DNA from: Balanoglossus misakiensis
Taxonomy: Eukaryota; Hemichordata
Direction of reading: 5' to 3'
NCBI GenBank assembly: GCA_040954595.2
Contig: CM082589.2
Location: 1,178,001 to 1,242,000, forward strand
DNA length: 64,000 nucleotides
Shown here: piece after piece, positions 1 through 12,231 of the stretch
How the letters are laid out: the number at the start of each line of letters is the position of its first letter
Numbering within the stretch: the first letter of the stretch is position 1
Notes under the pieces: model-generated
What the model was told of the DNA's origin: nothing
What the model saw: only the letters and a program-made list of their open reading frames with translations
The model's database searches: none
Program-made: the position numbers and the translations under genes

Positions 1-1523
1 ACAGGCGATATCCAAGAAGCAATATCATTCGTCCATTACTGTTAACACAAGATGACCTGATCACTCTGCAAGTTTTATATGACTGAATTAATCGCATATA
101 ACATGAAAACCAATCTTTATTTCCAGGAAATTCCAGGTGATTACATTACCTGAAAGATATACAATCCCCGCTGAATTGCCACTGTTTTCATAATCACCAA
201 ACTAGACGTTTACACCGAAAATGATACTTGTAAGACATCCTTGATCCAAATTGGAATGTTTTTCATTTCATTCAATGACTGTTTGCCATTTTCCTTCATC
301 ATCACGCGATTTTATATCGCTACATTTCCATCTGTTTTTCGTACATCAGTCAGTGAGAATAACGGGTCCTTTAGACAAATGATCTCAAACGCCATTGGTT
401 AGATTATATAAACTATGGCAGGGCAGGGTGAGCTCACTCTTTTTGAAAATCCAAACAGTTCCGTGCAGAGACAAAGTGTCTCTTGTTTATATCTACGCAA
501 TGTCCTCGTCAAGAAATACTGCCCTTTAAGTCCAAAGCATGCGCATTGCAGACGATCGATAACAACCATGGTAACGTGAATTGGCGACAACGATGAAAAT
601 AGCCGCTCGCCAGAAACATCACGCGCAAGCAGGTAATTTACATATAGAAGATAGGATTGGGCTGTAGGCGCCACGATGACATTTTCATTTCTTTATTCTT
701 CAGCAGCGTCGGCTTTTCGCATTATTTCAAAGGTATTTTGCTTCCAACTAAGGTTATGTCATGTTTCTTGTGACTATAGAGAAAACCTCTTATTATTTTC
801 TCACTAGTACAGGGAACGTAGATTGATTAAAGTATAATTCTTCGGGTGTGTACCGTATGTGTACAATACACTGTTAACAACTACATACCTAGAAAATGCA
901 CAGTACTTGTTTGTCCGGATTTGCGACTGTTAGAAGAGATTTTAGAAGTAATATACACAAAAGAATTGAAGGATTTGAAGATTAAAAGAAATCTTGAAGA
1001 TGAAAATGATGTTCTCGGCTGGAATACTTCACTGTTGATTCCAGATGTTTTTTGCTAATCCAATTAATTTCTGATGTTTGTAGATTTTAGATGTAGGAAT
1101 TGTGGAACAATACGTCGAATGATTGGAGAGTCAAGGAGACCTTGAAAATGACAGAAACGTGATTTCCTTGCATTGCACGTCACAATCGTCACGAACTAAT
1201 GAAATCCCTGTAGACGCCGTTTTATTACATGAAGCAGATGCTTGTGGCAGCAGAATATAACTTAGTGCTTGTGGGGATGGTATGTCACATGTGGTTTGCT
1301 AACAAGCACGTTATGTGAACGTCCTGTGTTTCCGTGGGTTTTAACGAGAACGTGACAAAAGCTCCGGTTTGCCAGGATGCCTCGAGAAGCAAACGACTGT
1401 GTCTAAACAGTGTGGACAGAAACCACGAAGATCAGGATAATAAGAATACACGTTGAAATGTTTTTCTTCGAAATAGACTGTTTGATAACCTTTTCTAGAT
1501 AGCTTATATCAAGTGGCATAGAT
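1..1523. other. intergenic, no gene recognised
   Basis: Only short open frames with no recognisable domain are present on either strand. No tRNA, simple repeat or transposon protein was seen. It runs up to the hairpin element at 1524. Confidence 0.5.
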
Positions 1524-2140
1524 TTAAAGGGGAAATCCGTCGTAGCTGATTTCTACATAATTTGGTAGCTTTGATGTCACTCTTTCAGAAAAAAACATAT
1601 TCGCCATGTATAGGTCGCGCGATTTTTTACAAAATCTAGGGAAAGTTGGCAGAATTTCCAATATGGCGTTTACTGTAATTTGAATCATGGGAAAAAAAGC
1701 GCCAGGACCAACTTCCGCCCACCATGGTGTGGGTGATACCATTCTCTGATAGGTGTCACTGGGCGACAGACTAGGCGTATTTTCATAGCTATTGTTTGTT
1801 CTTTGCATCAGTTGATAAACAATCATCAGCAAAGTCGAAAATTTGTCATCTATTGACAGTTTTCATGAGCTATAACCCATGGAAAATATGCAAATACGCT
1901 TAGCTTGTGACGCAGTGACACCAATCGGAAAATGGTATCACCCACACTAAGGTGGGCGGAAGTTGGTCCTGGCGCTTTTTTTCCCATGATTCAAATTACA
2001 GTAAACGCCATATTGGAACTTTCCCTAGATTTTGTAAAAAATCGCGCGACCTATACATGGCGAATATGTTTTTTTCTGAAAGAGTGACATCAAAGCTACC
2101 AAATTATGTAGAAATCAGCTACGACGGATTTCCCCTTTAA
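1524..2140. mobile_element. TTAA-flanked long hairpin (foldback) MITE
   Basis: Two near-identical arms lie in opposite orientation, about 1524-1790 and 1888-2140, around a spacer of about 100 bases. The element reads TTAA-AGGGGAAATCCG at one end and the exact reverse complement at the other, so both tips fall inside a TTAA. That target preference is known for piggyBac-type transposons. The arms differ mainly by a 10-base insertion in the left arm (in the stretch between AGGGAAAGTT and CCAATATGG) and a few substitutions, and they diverge more towards the centre. No transposase is present, so this is a non-autonomous copy. The open frames in the two arms read the same peptide because of the inverted repeat and are not genes. 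Assignment to piggyBac is inferred from the TTAA alone. Confidence 0.75.
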
Positions 2141-5100
2141 GATAATTTTATGATTTTTGTAGCAAAAAAAACACGAAGTTACAAATGTAAATATGCACTT
2201 ATAAGACATGTGCATCGTTTCAAATGTTACTTGACACTTCGCACTCGCAGGAACATGGCAATTTACTTCAATACCCAGATTAAATGACAGCACCTTTAAG
2301 GGATAATAGGAGTCTGTCGAAAGGAAGCTCGGAGCGCACAATCCCAGCGGTTTGTCTTTAATTCACCTGACCTACAACCCCTTTCAGGTTTCAGCGCCAA
2401 CAGCGAGAATTCCGCACAGCAAACTATCACTAATGACTGTCGTTAATTCGCCAGTAAGATGATGGACTGTCTCGGATAACACCATTTCGCCACATACAAC
2501 ACAGCAAGAGAAGTCGATTACGAAAGGGTAAGGTTCTTCAAAATAGATGGCAAGAGTCGACAATAATATCCACACCTATGTTATCCACCCGTGTTTATTT
2601 TTTTCAGATGACAATACGACTCATGTTTCGGTATTTCTTCAGTGAAACACATGGCCCATCTGGGCGACACACTCCTTTCTAGGGGTGTACCCCCCGGGCC
2701 AAATTTCATCGAATCCATTGAAGACAACAGCAAAATCGCTCGTGCGTTAATTCCCTAGATGACCTTTTGACCTCCTGTTACTTGCACGTAGTGAAATCAA
2801 TCAATCTAGTCTAAGTAGGCGATACCAAAGGCAATTTAATCGCGCTTACTCACACAGAATAGTAATTAAAAATTCTTGCCTTTATGAATAAGTCATTTCC
2901 ATCTGTACAAGTGGCTTTATGGGATAGCTTAACGTTATTTGCAAATGACAAAAGTCTTAATCATAGTTGTGTGTCATGCTTACAGACCCTGCACACGACA
3001 GACTCGATTCTTGATGAAAACGGCAAAAGTATATCCATCAGGTTTACGAAGAAAATTTGAATTTATATATTAAGCAAATACTAGTGCTATATCATAAAAG
3101 TGCTTCGGATCAAGCAACGCATGCTCGATTCTGATGAAAGATATGTATCGTCTCAAAGCAGACTTCTCGGAATTTCAACCTGGAGGCTACGAATGAAGCC
3201 TCGCGCGTGCGTTGATCTTCAGTTGGAGATGAATGAGGAGAGACAACGCAGTAATAGGAAGAAAATAGTTCCGGGCATAGGCCTTTGAAGAACTCTGCCC
3301 TCATATTATGAAACATTATTTTAAGAGACCACATTCTATACGCGTTATTATAGTGTAACGTACTTTGCTAAGCTCTATCCCTTTGTGTATAAAGATTAAG
3401 GGACTACTTTGTAAAAATTAAGTAAACATTTACACTTGAAATTACTCTGGGATTTGAGTCCATTGAATAATCCGATGCAATTGGTCAAAAAACACTGTGC
3501 ATTTAGCACAGAATGGGTAAATGCAATCTTCTGACGGTATGTAGGCAATTTCTTTCTAATTGACAAAATAATGACATACATGTATTTTTGAATCAGCTGT
3601 TTGTTGAGCAGTCCATACATTTCATAGACCATTTCCGAACAACTTTGTAAATATTCAAAACCAAAGACAAATTAATGCGATTTCCTCGAAATAAGAACAA
3701 CTTCACTCGCCCTGTCGTTCATGAGAAAAACAATTCTAAGAATCCCAAAGGATACAGAGTGGCATTATAAATGGAACTGAAGAATGAAAAACACATTTTC
3801 TGATTGAATGCAGGAAATTACAGTAAACTACTGAAGAATAGATCCATCGCTAGAATACAGTAAACACGAAAGTAACCCAATCATCTGTCGACAGAATGGG
3901 GCTGATGGTTAAATGATACATGTCCTGCCAGAACAATCAATGAATTATCTCTTTATGTCTACAAATTGCACAGTAGCAAATTTCGTGCTTGAATATGTGT
4001 GTGTGTGACAGCCAGCGTTTCTGCTTATAAGTTGAGTAAACATGCCACTAATTATTCCGGTATTGTTGTATTTCATCGACGAAATTGATACACTGCCTCG
4101 CTGTTCTTGTTTTCTCGTGAACTGTCAGAAGAGCTGTCGCTCAAACAGTGCGTACTTTCAACAATCTTGCATCCCCGGTCGCATGCCAATACAGCACAAA
4201 TTCAAACAGTATGACTGCCTTTAATTAGAGTAAGTAATCTTTGGTTAATACAGCCATTTAACAGTATGTACCAGCCGCAATCAATGTTGGGCAACGTTTT
4301 CTATCATTTGAGGATTAACCCTGTACGCTTGCATCCAACGATGTCATTATAGGTTAAAAAACAACCTTATGAATGCGACTGCACTTATAGCTCCAAGGAA
4401 GATTGGATTTTTACAATTGAAGGTCCTGCAGATGTTGAATTATTTTTCAATACGGGATCGTGGTTACTAGACCCTACGTTTTTTCTCTTTATGCTCCTCT
4501 TGCAATCTGGTCAACATCTGAGATAAAAAACTGCCATTAACAAGCATATATTATATAGGTAGTTGACACTGCAGATACGATAGAGCAGCATAGAAAAATC
4601 CATTGGCATATAAAATGGCACCAAAGCGTCTGGCAAGGAGAGTCAAAAACCTGAACGAATGAGCCACATCGTCGTCTCTGAAATGAGCAGGGTTAATGTC
4701 TAATATGAATGTTACAATTCTGAGCGTCACTGCATAGTGGTTCTGAGAGATTTACCTATCTAGTGATTGATCCAGTGATGGCATGAAGATAAAATCTTCA
4801 CTAAATAATCGATGATACAATAAGTAATATAATATTAATGGAGACCTTCTTGCTCTTAGATTGATTAAACTTTCCAATTTGAAAGTGCTCAGATTTTGTG
4901 ATAAATTCTAGGAGGAATTGTCTGTTAAGAAATAATGGAGTTCACTATATTGTTTATAAGAAAATATACAATCAAACGTCTCATGGGATTACCATACATA
5001 CTGACTTTTATGCTGGATACAAGCTGGGAGCCAACCGCCGGTTGCTAAGGTATTTAACAAAATCTCGCGAGATCTCGCAACGAGCAGAAAATGGTTTATT

Positions 5101-6431
5101 TAAATACAGTGATCATTCCAAAGACTCAATTTATGAGTTTTATGATGACATAGACGCGGCATGTGCCAAATAAGCTTATGTATTGATGGTGTGTACGTCA
5201 GCCGGCCATCGATGGAAGAAAACAGTCAGTTTTTATTGCATCTTATTATATTTTCATTAGTATATATCGTACTTCCTGGCATATGGAGTTAATTTCACCA
5301 CATATATATCGTACAAATAAATTCCAATCTATTCTAAATAACACTGTCCGATACAGTCAGTCAGAAGGAAAAAGCAATCACAGTGTCCCAAATTCACTGA
5401 TTTGTACAACAGTAAATTAAAAAGTCAAATTTATCTTTATCGCGTTTTAAATTCTAAGTTGTCAGTGCCTATTTAGGTGGCCTACTGCAATACGTATCAA
5501 TTTCCGATTCTGTGGTGTGATTCAGTAATCATCAGCCTGCCTGTAAATCAGTGTATTGTTGCTAACCCTCGTTTTCATATTCGTTACTAGAGCATCTCCA
5601 ATCAGTTTTTTTCACTAGACTATTAAAATTAGATAAGAAACTCAACCTGTATCGGTATCATAATTCTGTCTCACTGGGACATTTTCTGTCATTTCTGCAC
5701 GACTGGATATTGAAGCTGCAAACCGTTTCCATGTTAAGCGTCATTCATGTGATACTAGTCATATCAAATACAAGCACTATTCATAATTGAGTTTGTGGTG
5801 CGTTCATAATGATCCTGAAATCTTAGTCTCATGTTATATCAACATTTTCACGAACATATGAACGCATGATAGTACGAATCAAGTGTGGCTAAAGGGAACA
5901 TCTTTTCTTAAATGATAAGAATGTCTGAAATCAAACGAAAATAAATTTCAAAGATAACTGTGCCTGTGGTATGATATGGTTAATGTAGTTAAGGTAAATG
6001 ACGTCAGAGTAAAATGTCATAAGGGTAGCAGTTCTCGAAACCTATTTCCCTGACTGTTGATTTAGCGAAAATTCGCTTTTGAAGGTTTTTTTTCGGTCAC
6101 AGGATGTTGCCAGGGGAACCATGGGGAGGGGAAAGTCGCAATACAACATCTCACAGCGCCAGAACAGCCCACCTGGAGGTCAGCTGATAGTATATCTATT
6201 GTTATGGTAGTCCTGTCTGTTTAAAGTCATTTGATGATACAAATTGTTTTAATGGACTCTTCTACAATGTATAAGATCGTTTTCTACACAATGCCCAGTG
6301 AAACTAACCAGCGCTTCGTTTCTCGTTTATCTCTGTACCCACGGTGTGTCCATTATAAAAACTCGTAATACGATGCACGTATTCTTAGTGAGGTGTCAAC
6401 ACCTCAAAAGATAGTGCTCAGAGATATAACA
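2141..6431. other. intergenic, no gene recognised
   Basis: Open frames are short and show no family. The longest, 4898-5173 (+), has no recognisable domain. A palindromic CG-rich decamer TCTCGCGAGA sits at 5063-5072. Nothing else was identified. Confidence 0.45.
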
Positions 6432-6620
6432 TCTCGTTTCTGTAGGCATACACCAATTGATTTAGCCAGCTGCTGAGTGCAATCACATCCAACTGACGTA
6501 ATATGGGACTCGCTGAAAAGGATGACAGCTGTAACAAACGAACAAAACAGAATACCAACCAACAAATATCACAGAATGTGAAAATAACACACGTAGGTAG
6601 TGATTGGAGAAGATCAAAGG
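6432..6620 (-). pseudogene. decayed partial copy of the neighbouring peptide GPCR (TM6-TM7)
   Basis: The - strand translation contains ICWLVFCFVRLLQLSSFSA followed by SSWLNQLVYAY. These match the TM6 region (VCWFPFWSVRLLLLTNYPA) and TM7 region (SCLNPLVYAY) of the intact receptor at 7225-8208. The DNA also aligns, for example GCATACACCA and ATTTAG in the same order and spacing on the + strand. The copy has lost the CWFP proline and the NP of NPxxY, has small deletions, and no recognisable TM1-TM5 precedes it. It is best read as a tandem duplicate that lost function; a fragment of a second receptor gene is the alternative. Confidence 0.75.
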
Positions 6621-7224
6621 TATACATGAAAAATTCAATCAGATGGTACAGTGAAAATAATGCTGCAGACGACAGCTTCATCCGTTGTAGAAACGTTCAG
6701 CTTTAATGGTGCAGAAAAATTCATCGAAAACATCTAGAGTAGAATTCATAATTTCAGTTGAAACTGAATATAAGTACCGTGGATAATAGTTTATGAGGAA
6801 AAGAACATGGTAATATTTTTCATAAATGGTAACCTGATTTTTCCATACAAAATGATATCTTTCGAATATGTCATCAGCCTTCAGATACGGTTCGCTAGTT
6901 TGGGTAAATAGTGTTATTATGAATACCCATTTCCATACTGATAATGGGGGGAAATTTCGCCTCTGCAGCAATTCAGTTTTGACAAAAGATGCGAGGAGGT
7001 TTCAACATCATCACAGTGCGAATGCTGTATGAATACCAATTATTTCACCCACGTTATCCACTGGTATGTCTGTTCTTGCTTCCCAAAGGCATTTAATAGA
7101 ATATGGGTACTTTTAATACACTCCTGATGTATAATACTGCTGATGTGTTGATCAAGTCTTGCTTGTACTTGGCCAATCGCCAATGCATGTATATTTTGTA
7201 CATATAATATTGATAAAGTTGCCG

Positions 7225-8208
7225 CTAGTAAGATGACGCACGAATTCTTGGTAATGTGTCGCCATGAGAAGAACACTTCAAAAAGTAATGTTTTATAATG
7301 TCTCGAAAATCGTGCTTGAAATATGCATACACCAGTGGATTTAGACAACTGTTCACTGAAATCAGAACCCAACTGATGTAGTATGCGATTTTTAAAGAGA
7401 ACGTCGCTGGATAGTTCGTCAGCAGCAACAACCGAACGGACCAGAATGGAAACCAACAGACAAAAAATAGTAGAACCGCCATTAATACCAAAGCACCGAT
7501 GTGGCCAACCCTGAATCGTCGGCGACGTCTGGCGTTGTTTCCCAAAAAACGGAGAATGCGAACATAGCAAACGCAGATGATAATCAGAGGGGCAAGGAAT
7601 CCAATGATGAAAGTGTAAATTATGAAGAGTTGTTCGATCAGTGGTACGGGGCAAATAACGTTACAGACGACAACTCCGTCTGCCATGTCTGTGGTAGCGT
7701 ACATCCATAATGGAGCAGACAAAGCCAGAGATAGCGTCCATAACATCAAACATACCAGTTTAGTCTTCCTCGGAGTCCGGTAATTTTTTGCCCAAACTAT
7801 GTGAACAATAGCGAGATATCGATCTATAGCCATGGCCGTCAATGTGAAGATTCCTGTGAGCATGTTGGAACCGTCAATTCCCATGACAACTTTACACATT
7901 GCATTCCCAAATATCCACTTGGAATGCGTGTTGAAGTAAATCAGAAAAGGCAACCCGAAGAGGTGCAGGAAATCAGCGGCGGCTAAATTGAGAATGTAGA
8001 GATTGGGAACCGAAGCCATCGAAGGGAAACTTACACTGGTATAGATGACGACTCCGTTGCCAATTAAGCCAAAGACGCACACGAAACTGGAGACGGTCGC
8101 CATGAAGATATTGAACAGCCATTCTGGAAAGGGTTCTGTTGACAGCAATGATGTAACATTTGCAGTTTCGTTGATTATTTCCATGTCTGCCATTAGTGCC
8201 AATCCCAT
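7225..8208 (-). CDS. rhodopsin-class peptide GPCR, somatostatin/allatostatin-C/opioid-like
   Basis: A single 327-residue open frame with seven membrane segments. The N-terminus has two N-glycosylation sequons (NET, NVT). TM1 carries GNGVV (about 50-54), TM2 NLAAAD (about 74-79), and Cys105 at the top of TM3 can pair with a Cys in the second extracellular loop. TM3 carries IDGSNM (Asp112), the acidic site seen in somatostatin, opioid and allatostatin-C receptors. DRY is at 129-131, a basic third inner loop (RRRRRFR) precedes TM6 CWFP (251-254), and TM7 has NPLVY (290-294). Family knowledge predicts a plasma-membrane receptor coupled to Gi/o for a small cyclic neuropeptide; the ligand is not readable here. 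Translation could start at residue 1 or at the in-frame Met7, and an upstream non-coding exon is possible. A degraded tandem copy lies just downstream. Confidence 0.88.
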   Translation of the reverse strand: MGLALMADMEIINETANVTSLLSTEPFPEWLFNIFMATVSSFVCVFGLIGNGVVIYTSVSFPSMASVPNLYILNLAAADFLHLFGLPFLIYFNTHSKWIFGNAMCKVVMGIDGSNMLTGIFTLTAMAIDRYLAIVHIVWAKNYRTPRKTKLVCLMLWTLSLALSAPLWMYATTDMADGVVVCNVICPVPLIEQLFIIYTFIIGFLAPLIIICVCYVRILRFLGNNARRRRRFRVGHIGALVLMAVLLFFVCWFPFWSVRLLLLTNYPATFSLKIAYYISWVLISVNSCLNPLVYAYFKHDFRDIIKHYFLKCSSHGDTLPRIRASSY

Positions 8209-8459
8209 GGAGTTACCTGATATTCAATTTGCGACGGTCGCGTTCACAATGAAATCGACGTCGGACTGCACACACGTATCAGCTCTTCTCTCTCTCTCTC
8301 TGATCGGATCCGCTCGCAAGGGACTAGAGTAAGTGGCACTTCGGCGCAGTTCACCTCAGCTCTGCTTCCATCGACGACAATAAGTGAAAGGAATTTTAAC
8401 GGTAAACACGTCGTCTGATCTTCTAACTGATAAAAAGGTATCAGTAAAGTGGCTTTCAA

Positions 8460-11400
8460 CGTTAAAATCGATTTACTTGATGAGGATGAGATGTTTTTAG
8501 ATGACGATAATTTCTCTCAAGAATGAACTTGTTGTGGTTGGTGGCCAGCGGACATCTCATCCCGATTCCTGGAATTGTTGTCTCCGGAAGACGAAAACTT
8601 CACATCTGATACAAACACCGACAATTACTTCTGAAAGAACTGGTTGTGGTACGCTCTCACATGTTGTTGACATTTTATCCACATCCGCGCTGCGAAATGA
8701 TTTTTTCCGTCTAAATCTCACACAGTCATGGAAAAGAAATATTCCATTTCGTTGAAGGGTTGATAGGGTGTTTTCTTGAACATCAACGTGCAGATGGTTG
8801 TTCCATTTTGTATGGAGGGGTGATGTGTGGTTCAATTGCGGCATAACTCAAAACTGCTTTCTATATTCAAACAAGATCTGGTCCCCAATAAAACAATATC
8901 AGACTGACGTCTTTAAATGTCATTCCATAGACCCAACAATCATTATCATTTACAAGCAGTAGAAGATGAAAATCACAATGGGCCGGGCTATCTTGAACCA
9001 CTTGTTGATGTACCAGGTTGCCCAAGCTAGCATACACCACACGTCGATAATCATATTGACCAAAAGTGACAAAATTAATTCTAAATGTTGTCCATTACGC
9101 GCGTTACATGATCTTGTATACATTCAATTTTGATGAGGATTTTAAGATCATGAATGCTAATGACTGCTAATTTTAACGCAAGAAGGTAGTGCTATCAAAG
9201 GACATCCATCTAAACGGAATTTCACTTCAATATGTGGCACACGCGAAATGAGCAATTGACGAGACATGTCAAAGACATGCTTGGAAGGAGAGTTAATGAG
9301 GTTAAACAAAAACCCCGCAGCAGATATGCAAAGAATGTGCTCGTTGCAGTATCGACCATTCCATATGTCCTCACCTACTTTACGGGACTTACTGCCCTTC
9401 AACATTTGTGAACATTGTAAGCTTTTTTCCCCAAAACGACATTAATTACAAACATAGCACATGCCAATAGCTGTTTCACTTATCTCAACACACATCTAGT
9501 CGTTTGCTCATCAATCATTCTCTATTTTCTTGTTCAAATAAATTTCCTGGTGGGATCCATTTATTTCCAAGTCAATGAGATTCATTACACACAGACTTGC
9601 AGGCAAGTGAACCTAGAGGGCCATTAAGGTCATATTTCTCAAACACGTTAGCTATACCTTGATCCATACATCAATTCCCACGAGGATACGTATCGCAGTA
9701 TGTAATACATAACCAGCTTTTCCATTTCACCCAGAGGATGACTATCATTATGAAAACAAACGGTAAGCGCTTACAGAAAGGCGATATTCTTGCTACGCCT
9801 TAGGGTATAATAAATCTTGCAGCCAATGGGAACATTCGGTACGTATAATCGTGTATGGTTACGCATGACGTAACCGGTCAACCTTTGACCCCTACAAATG
9901 ATAGCCACGAATAAGCAACGTTTTTCGGATAAAATTATGTGTTCAACAGAACAGTAGGATTGCTTTCGCGAAATTTCCTTTATCACGAGAGACCATCAAC
10001 TGAGTAGTTCGTGTGAGTGTATAAATGTCTACATCGCGAGGAACTCGTTAAAAGAAAAACACTATCACGCAAGAAAGACATAAAACATTGTCATGGCATG
10101 ATAACACAACCAAAGGCTTAATCCTAGATGAACTTTGAAACAAAGTGTACGCATAAGGGAATTCAAATTCACACAGCTCCTTCTCGTCATGTAACAATTT
10201 AGGCTTTCCCCTCAAAACTGTATGAAGATTAATGGCCATGGCGTTGACCTTTATATCCCTGTATCGCTCTTGCGACACAGCAGGTACCTGGTGTCACTGA
10301 TGTTAAATGGAGAAGGTTGAAGATCATGCCTAGAAGGTATACGTGCTTAATGCATCTTTGAGAATTACTCTCTACAACAAATTTGAAGTTTTAGCATCAA
10401 ACTCGTTTCGTGAAATCACCAACATGTAATCTGTGTTGCTAGGATACAAGTCAAAGACATGATTAATCTGCAATATACGACCACATCGAATTAATAGACT
10501 GGATTATCCTTCTGAATGTAAACATGTTTCCATGATGAAACAGGAGTAAGTTTTTATATTCAGCAGGGACATTACCTTCTTTTCTGAATCAGCTTTCATG
10601 GTCATCAAGTAGAGGATTTTGAGATTAGTTTTCATAGCCCGAAGACATCCATATGCTCATAGACGTTGATATCGCATGTCTCCGTATAATCGAAAAAAGC
10701 CTCGAGTTAAACCAATATTTGGATCCAATGTATTGCTGTTAGCACTGGGATGTTTGTGCATGTTGCATCATTTGTGTATAAAGTTCTCTGTGTTGGTTAC
10801 TTAGGCAATGCAACTTATATTTGTGCTTGAATTTGACTCAGTTCTATTTATTTATATATTTATTCAAGGGACCAAAAATGTACCATTTTCAGCATGCTGG
10901 GAATATCTATAACATTCACCAGCCCTGATTCTGTGCTATCACAGAAAACGAGCCTGTTCTACAGCGTTATCAACATGCAAATCTCCCTGCTTCGCGAAGT
11001 ATATGGATTCATGGAGTATATGGAAATTTGGCGAGATTGCCGGGGAATAGGATGAAGATGGAATCGTCAGAATGACTGCACACTGTAAAACAGATCAAAG
11101 TTCTTACATTATCGTCACGTTCTCATCTCCGTAGGAAGATGGGAATGTGACAGGGGAAATTGATGGGACTTGTCAATGTTTCTGTCAGGTCAATTTTTCA
11201 CCTCCCTATAAATTATATGATAGAAAAATGTTTAATAATTCCAATGTTTCAGAAGAGTCTCTCCAAGGACTGAATAGATATTGCATAATTATTTTAAGTG
11301 CTGAATACATCAAAACACCGACCCTTCTCCAAGCACGTGACAGCACAAAAAAGAATATAGAAAATAATAGTTAACGCACTGAAACTAATGTTCTCAATCA

Positions 11401-12006
11401 CGAACTGTGTTTATGTAATTTTTTTCCCTTAGTAAAAGCCGCACTAATTACAAAATTATAGGTACCAAATTTTTCATGGTCAGACATCAGGCATTTATGA
11501 ACTTAACACAAAAGAACCTCACTGCTTGCGATAATCGAAGACACGTGACTAAATCAAGATAAGATGCACGGTTTTGTCATATGATATTCACATTAAACAT
11601 TTATCTGAGTTGGGGGTTTAGTATACCTTCGGTGACATATTTGTAAAAAAAATAATCCTGGTACATAACATGCTCTTAGGTCAGTGAACGTACAAAATGT
11701 CATGTTATTGAGATAGTGATGAAGGTGCTTTCATCGGTGGACTCTGACATCTGTCTGATGACAGCAAGTAGACTCCAAGGCGGCCATGCACACATCTCTA
11801 TTGTAGGGTTTCTCAAAGTGCAATACAGGGTTGTGAAGAAAGCGAGGCATTTTCAAGGCTGTGAAACCAGGTGGATACAGAAACTGTGCATCGTAACTCT
11901 ATGGACTAACTACTCCATTTTCACACAAATGTATCAGGGCTTCATAGTTCACGGCTGGTGACTGTTACATCGCACATAAACCGACCTTGTAACTATTATA
12001 CGGACA
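8460..12006. other. intergenic, no gene recognised
   Basis: Only short unsupported open frames occur. No recognisable domain, RNA gene or inverted-repeat element was identified. The 5' end of the GPCR transcript probably begins near 8210-8460. Confidence 0.45.
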
Positions 12007-12231
12007 ACACTTTACAGATCAATTTGCACTGATTATACCTTGGCTTCGCAGTACACCTATACAACTCTTACATCTCGATGTCTAGTATGTAACAGAGGAG
12101 AAAACCTGACTCATATTGTGGCTACTTGCTTACAAAATACCGCCTTGGAACATCACCAACAAAAACAGGTTATTGATAGCACGATTTGTGTCCCCTTTTT
12201 GAATCAATTAAAGCTGCTGATCGTACTTTGA
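12007..12231 (+). mobile_element. non-LTR retrotransposon fragment (reverse transcriptase C-terminal zinc knuckle)
   Basis: In one frame the sequence reads LYRSICTDYTLASQYTYTTL and then SRCLVCNRGENLTHIVATC. The spacing C-x2-C-x8-H-x4-C, preceded by a T-x-Y-x-L stretch, is the pattern found after the thumb of many LINE reverse transcriptases (CR1/L2/Jockey group). No polymerase motif (YxDD) was found upstream, so this is a dead 3' fragment. It is short, and a chance match to the cysteine spacing cannot be excluded. Confidence 0.45.

Noticed and set aside
1524-2140. Two open frames encoding the same peptide (ending VEISYDGFPL) on opposite strands
   Set aside because: They are the two arms of the inverted-repeat element read symmetrically, with no recognisable domain or start context.
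4898-5173. 91-residue open frame (+)
   Set aside because: No recognisable domain, no splice or promoter support; composition alone does not establish a gene.
7040-7654. Long - strand frame overlapping the GPCR
   Set aside because: Out-of-frame shadow of the receptor gene with no membrane pattern or motif.
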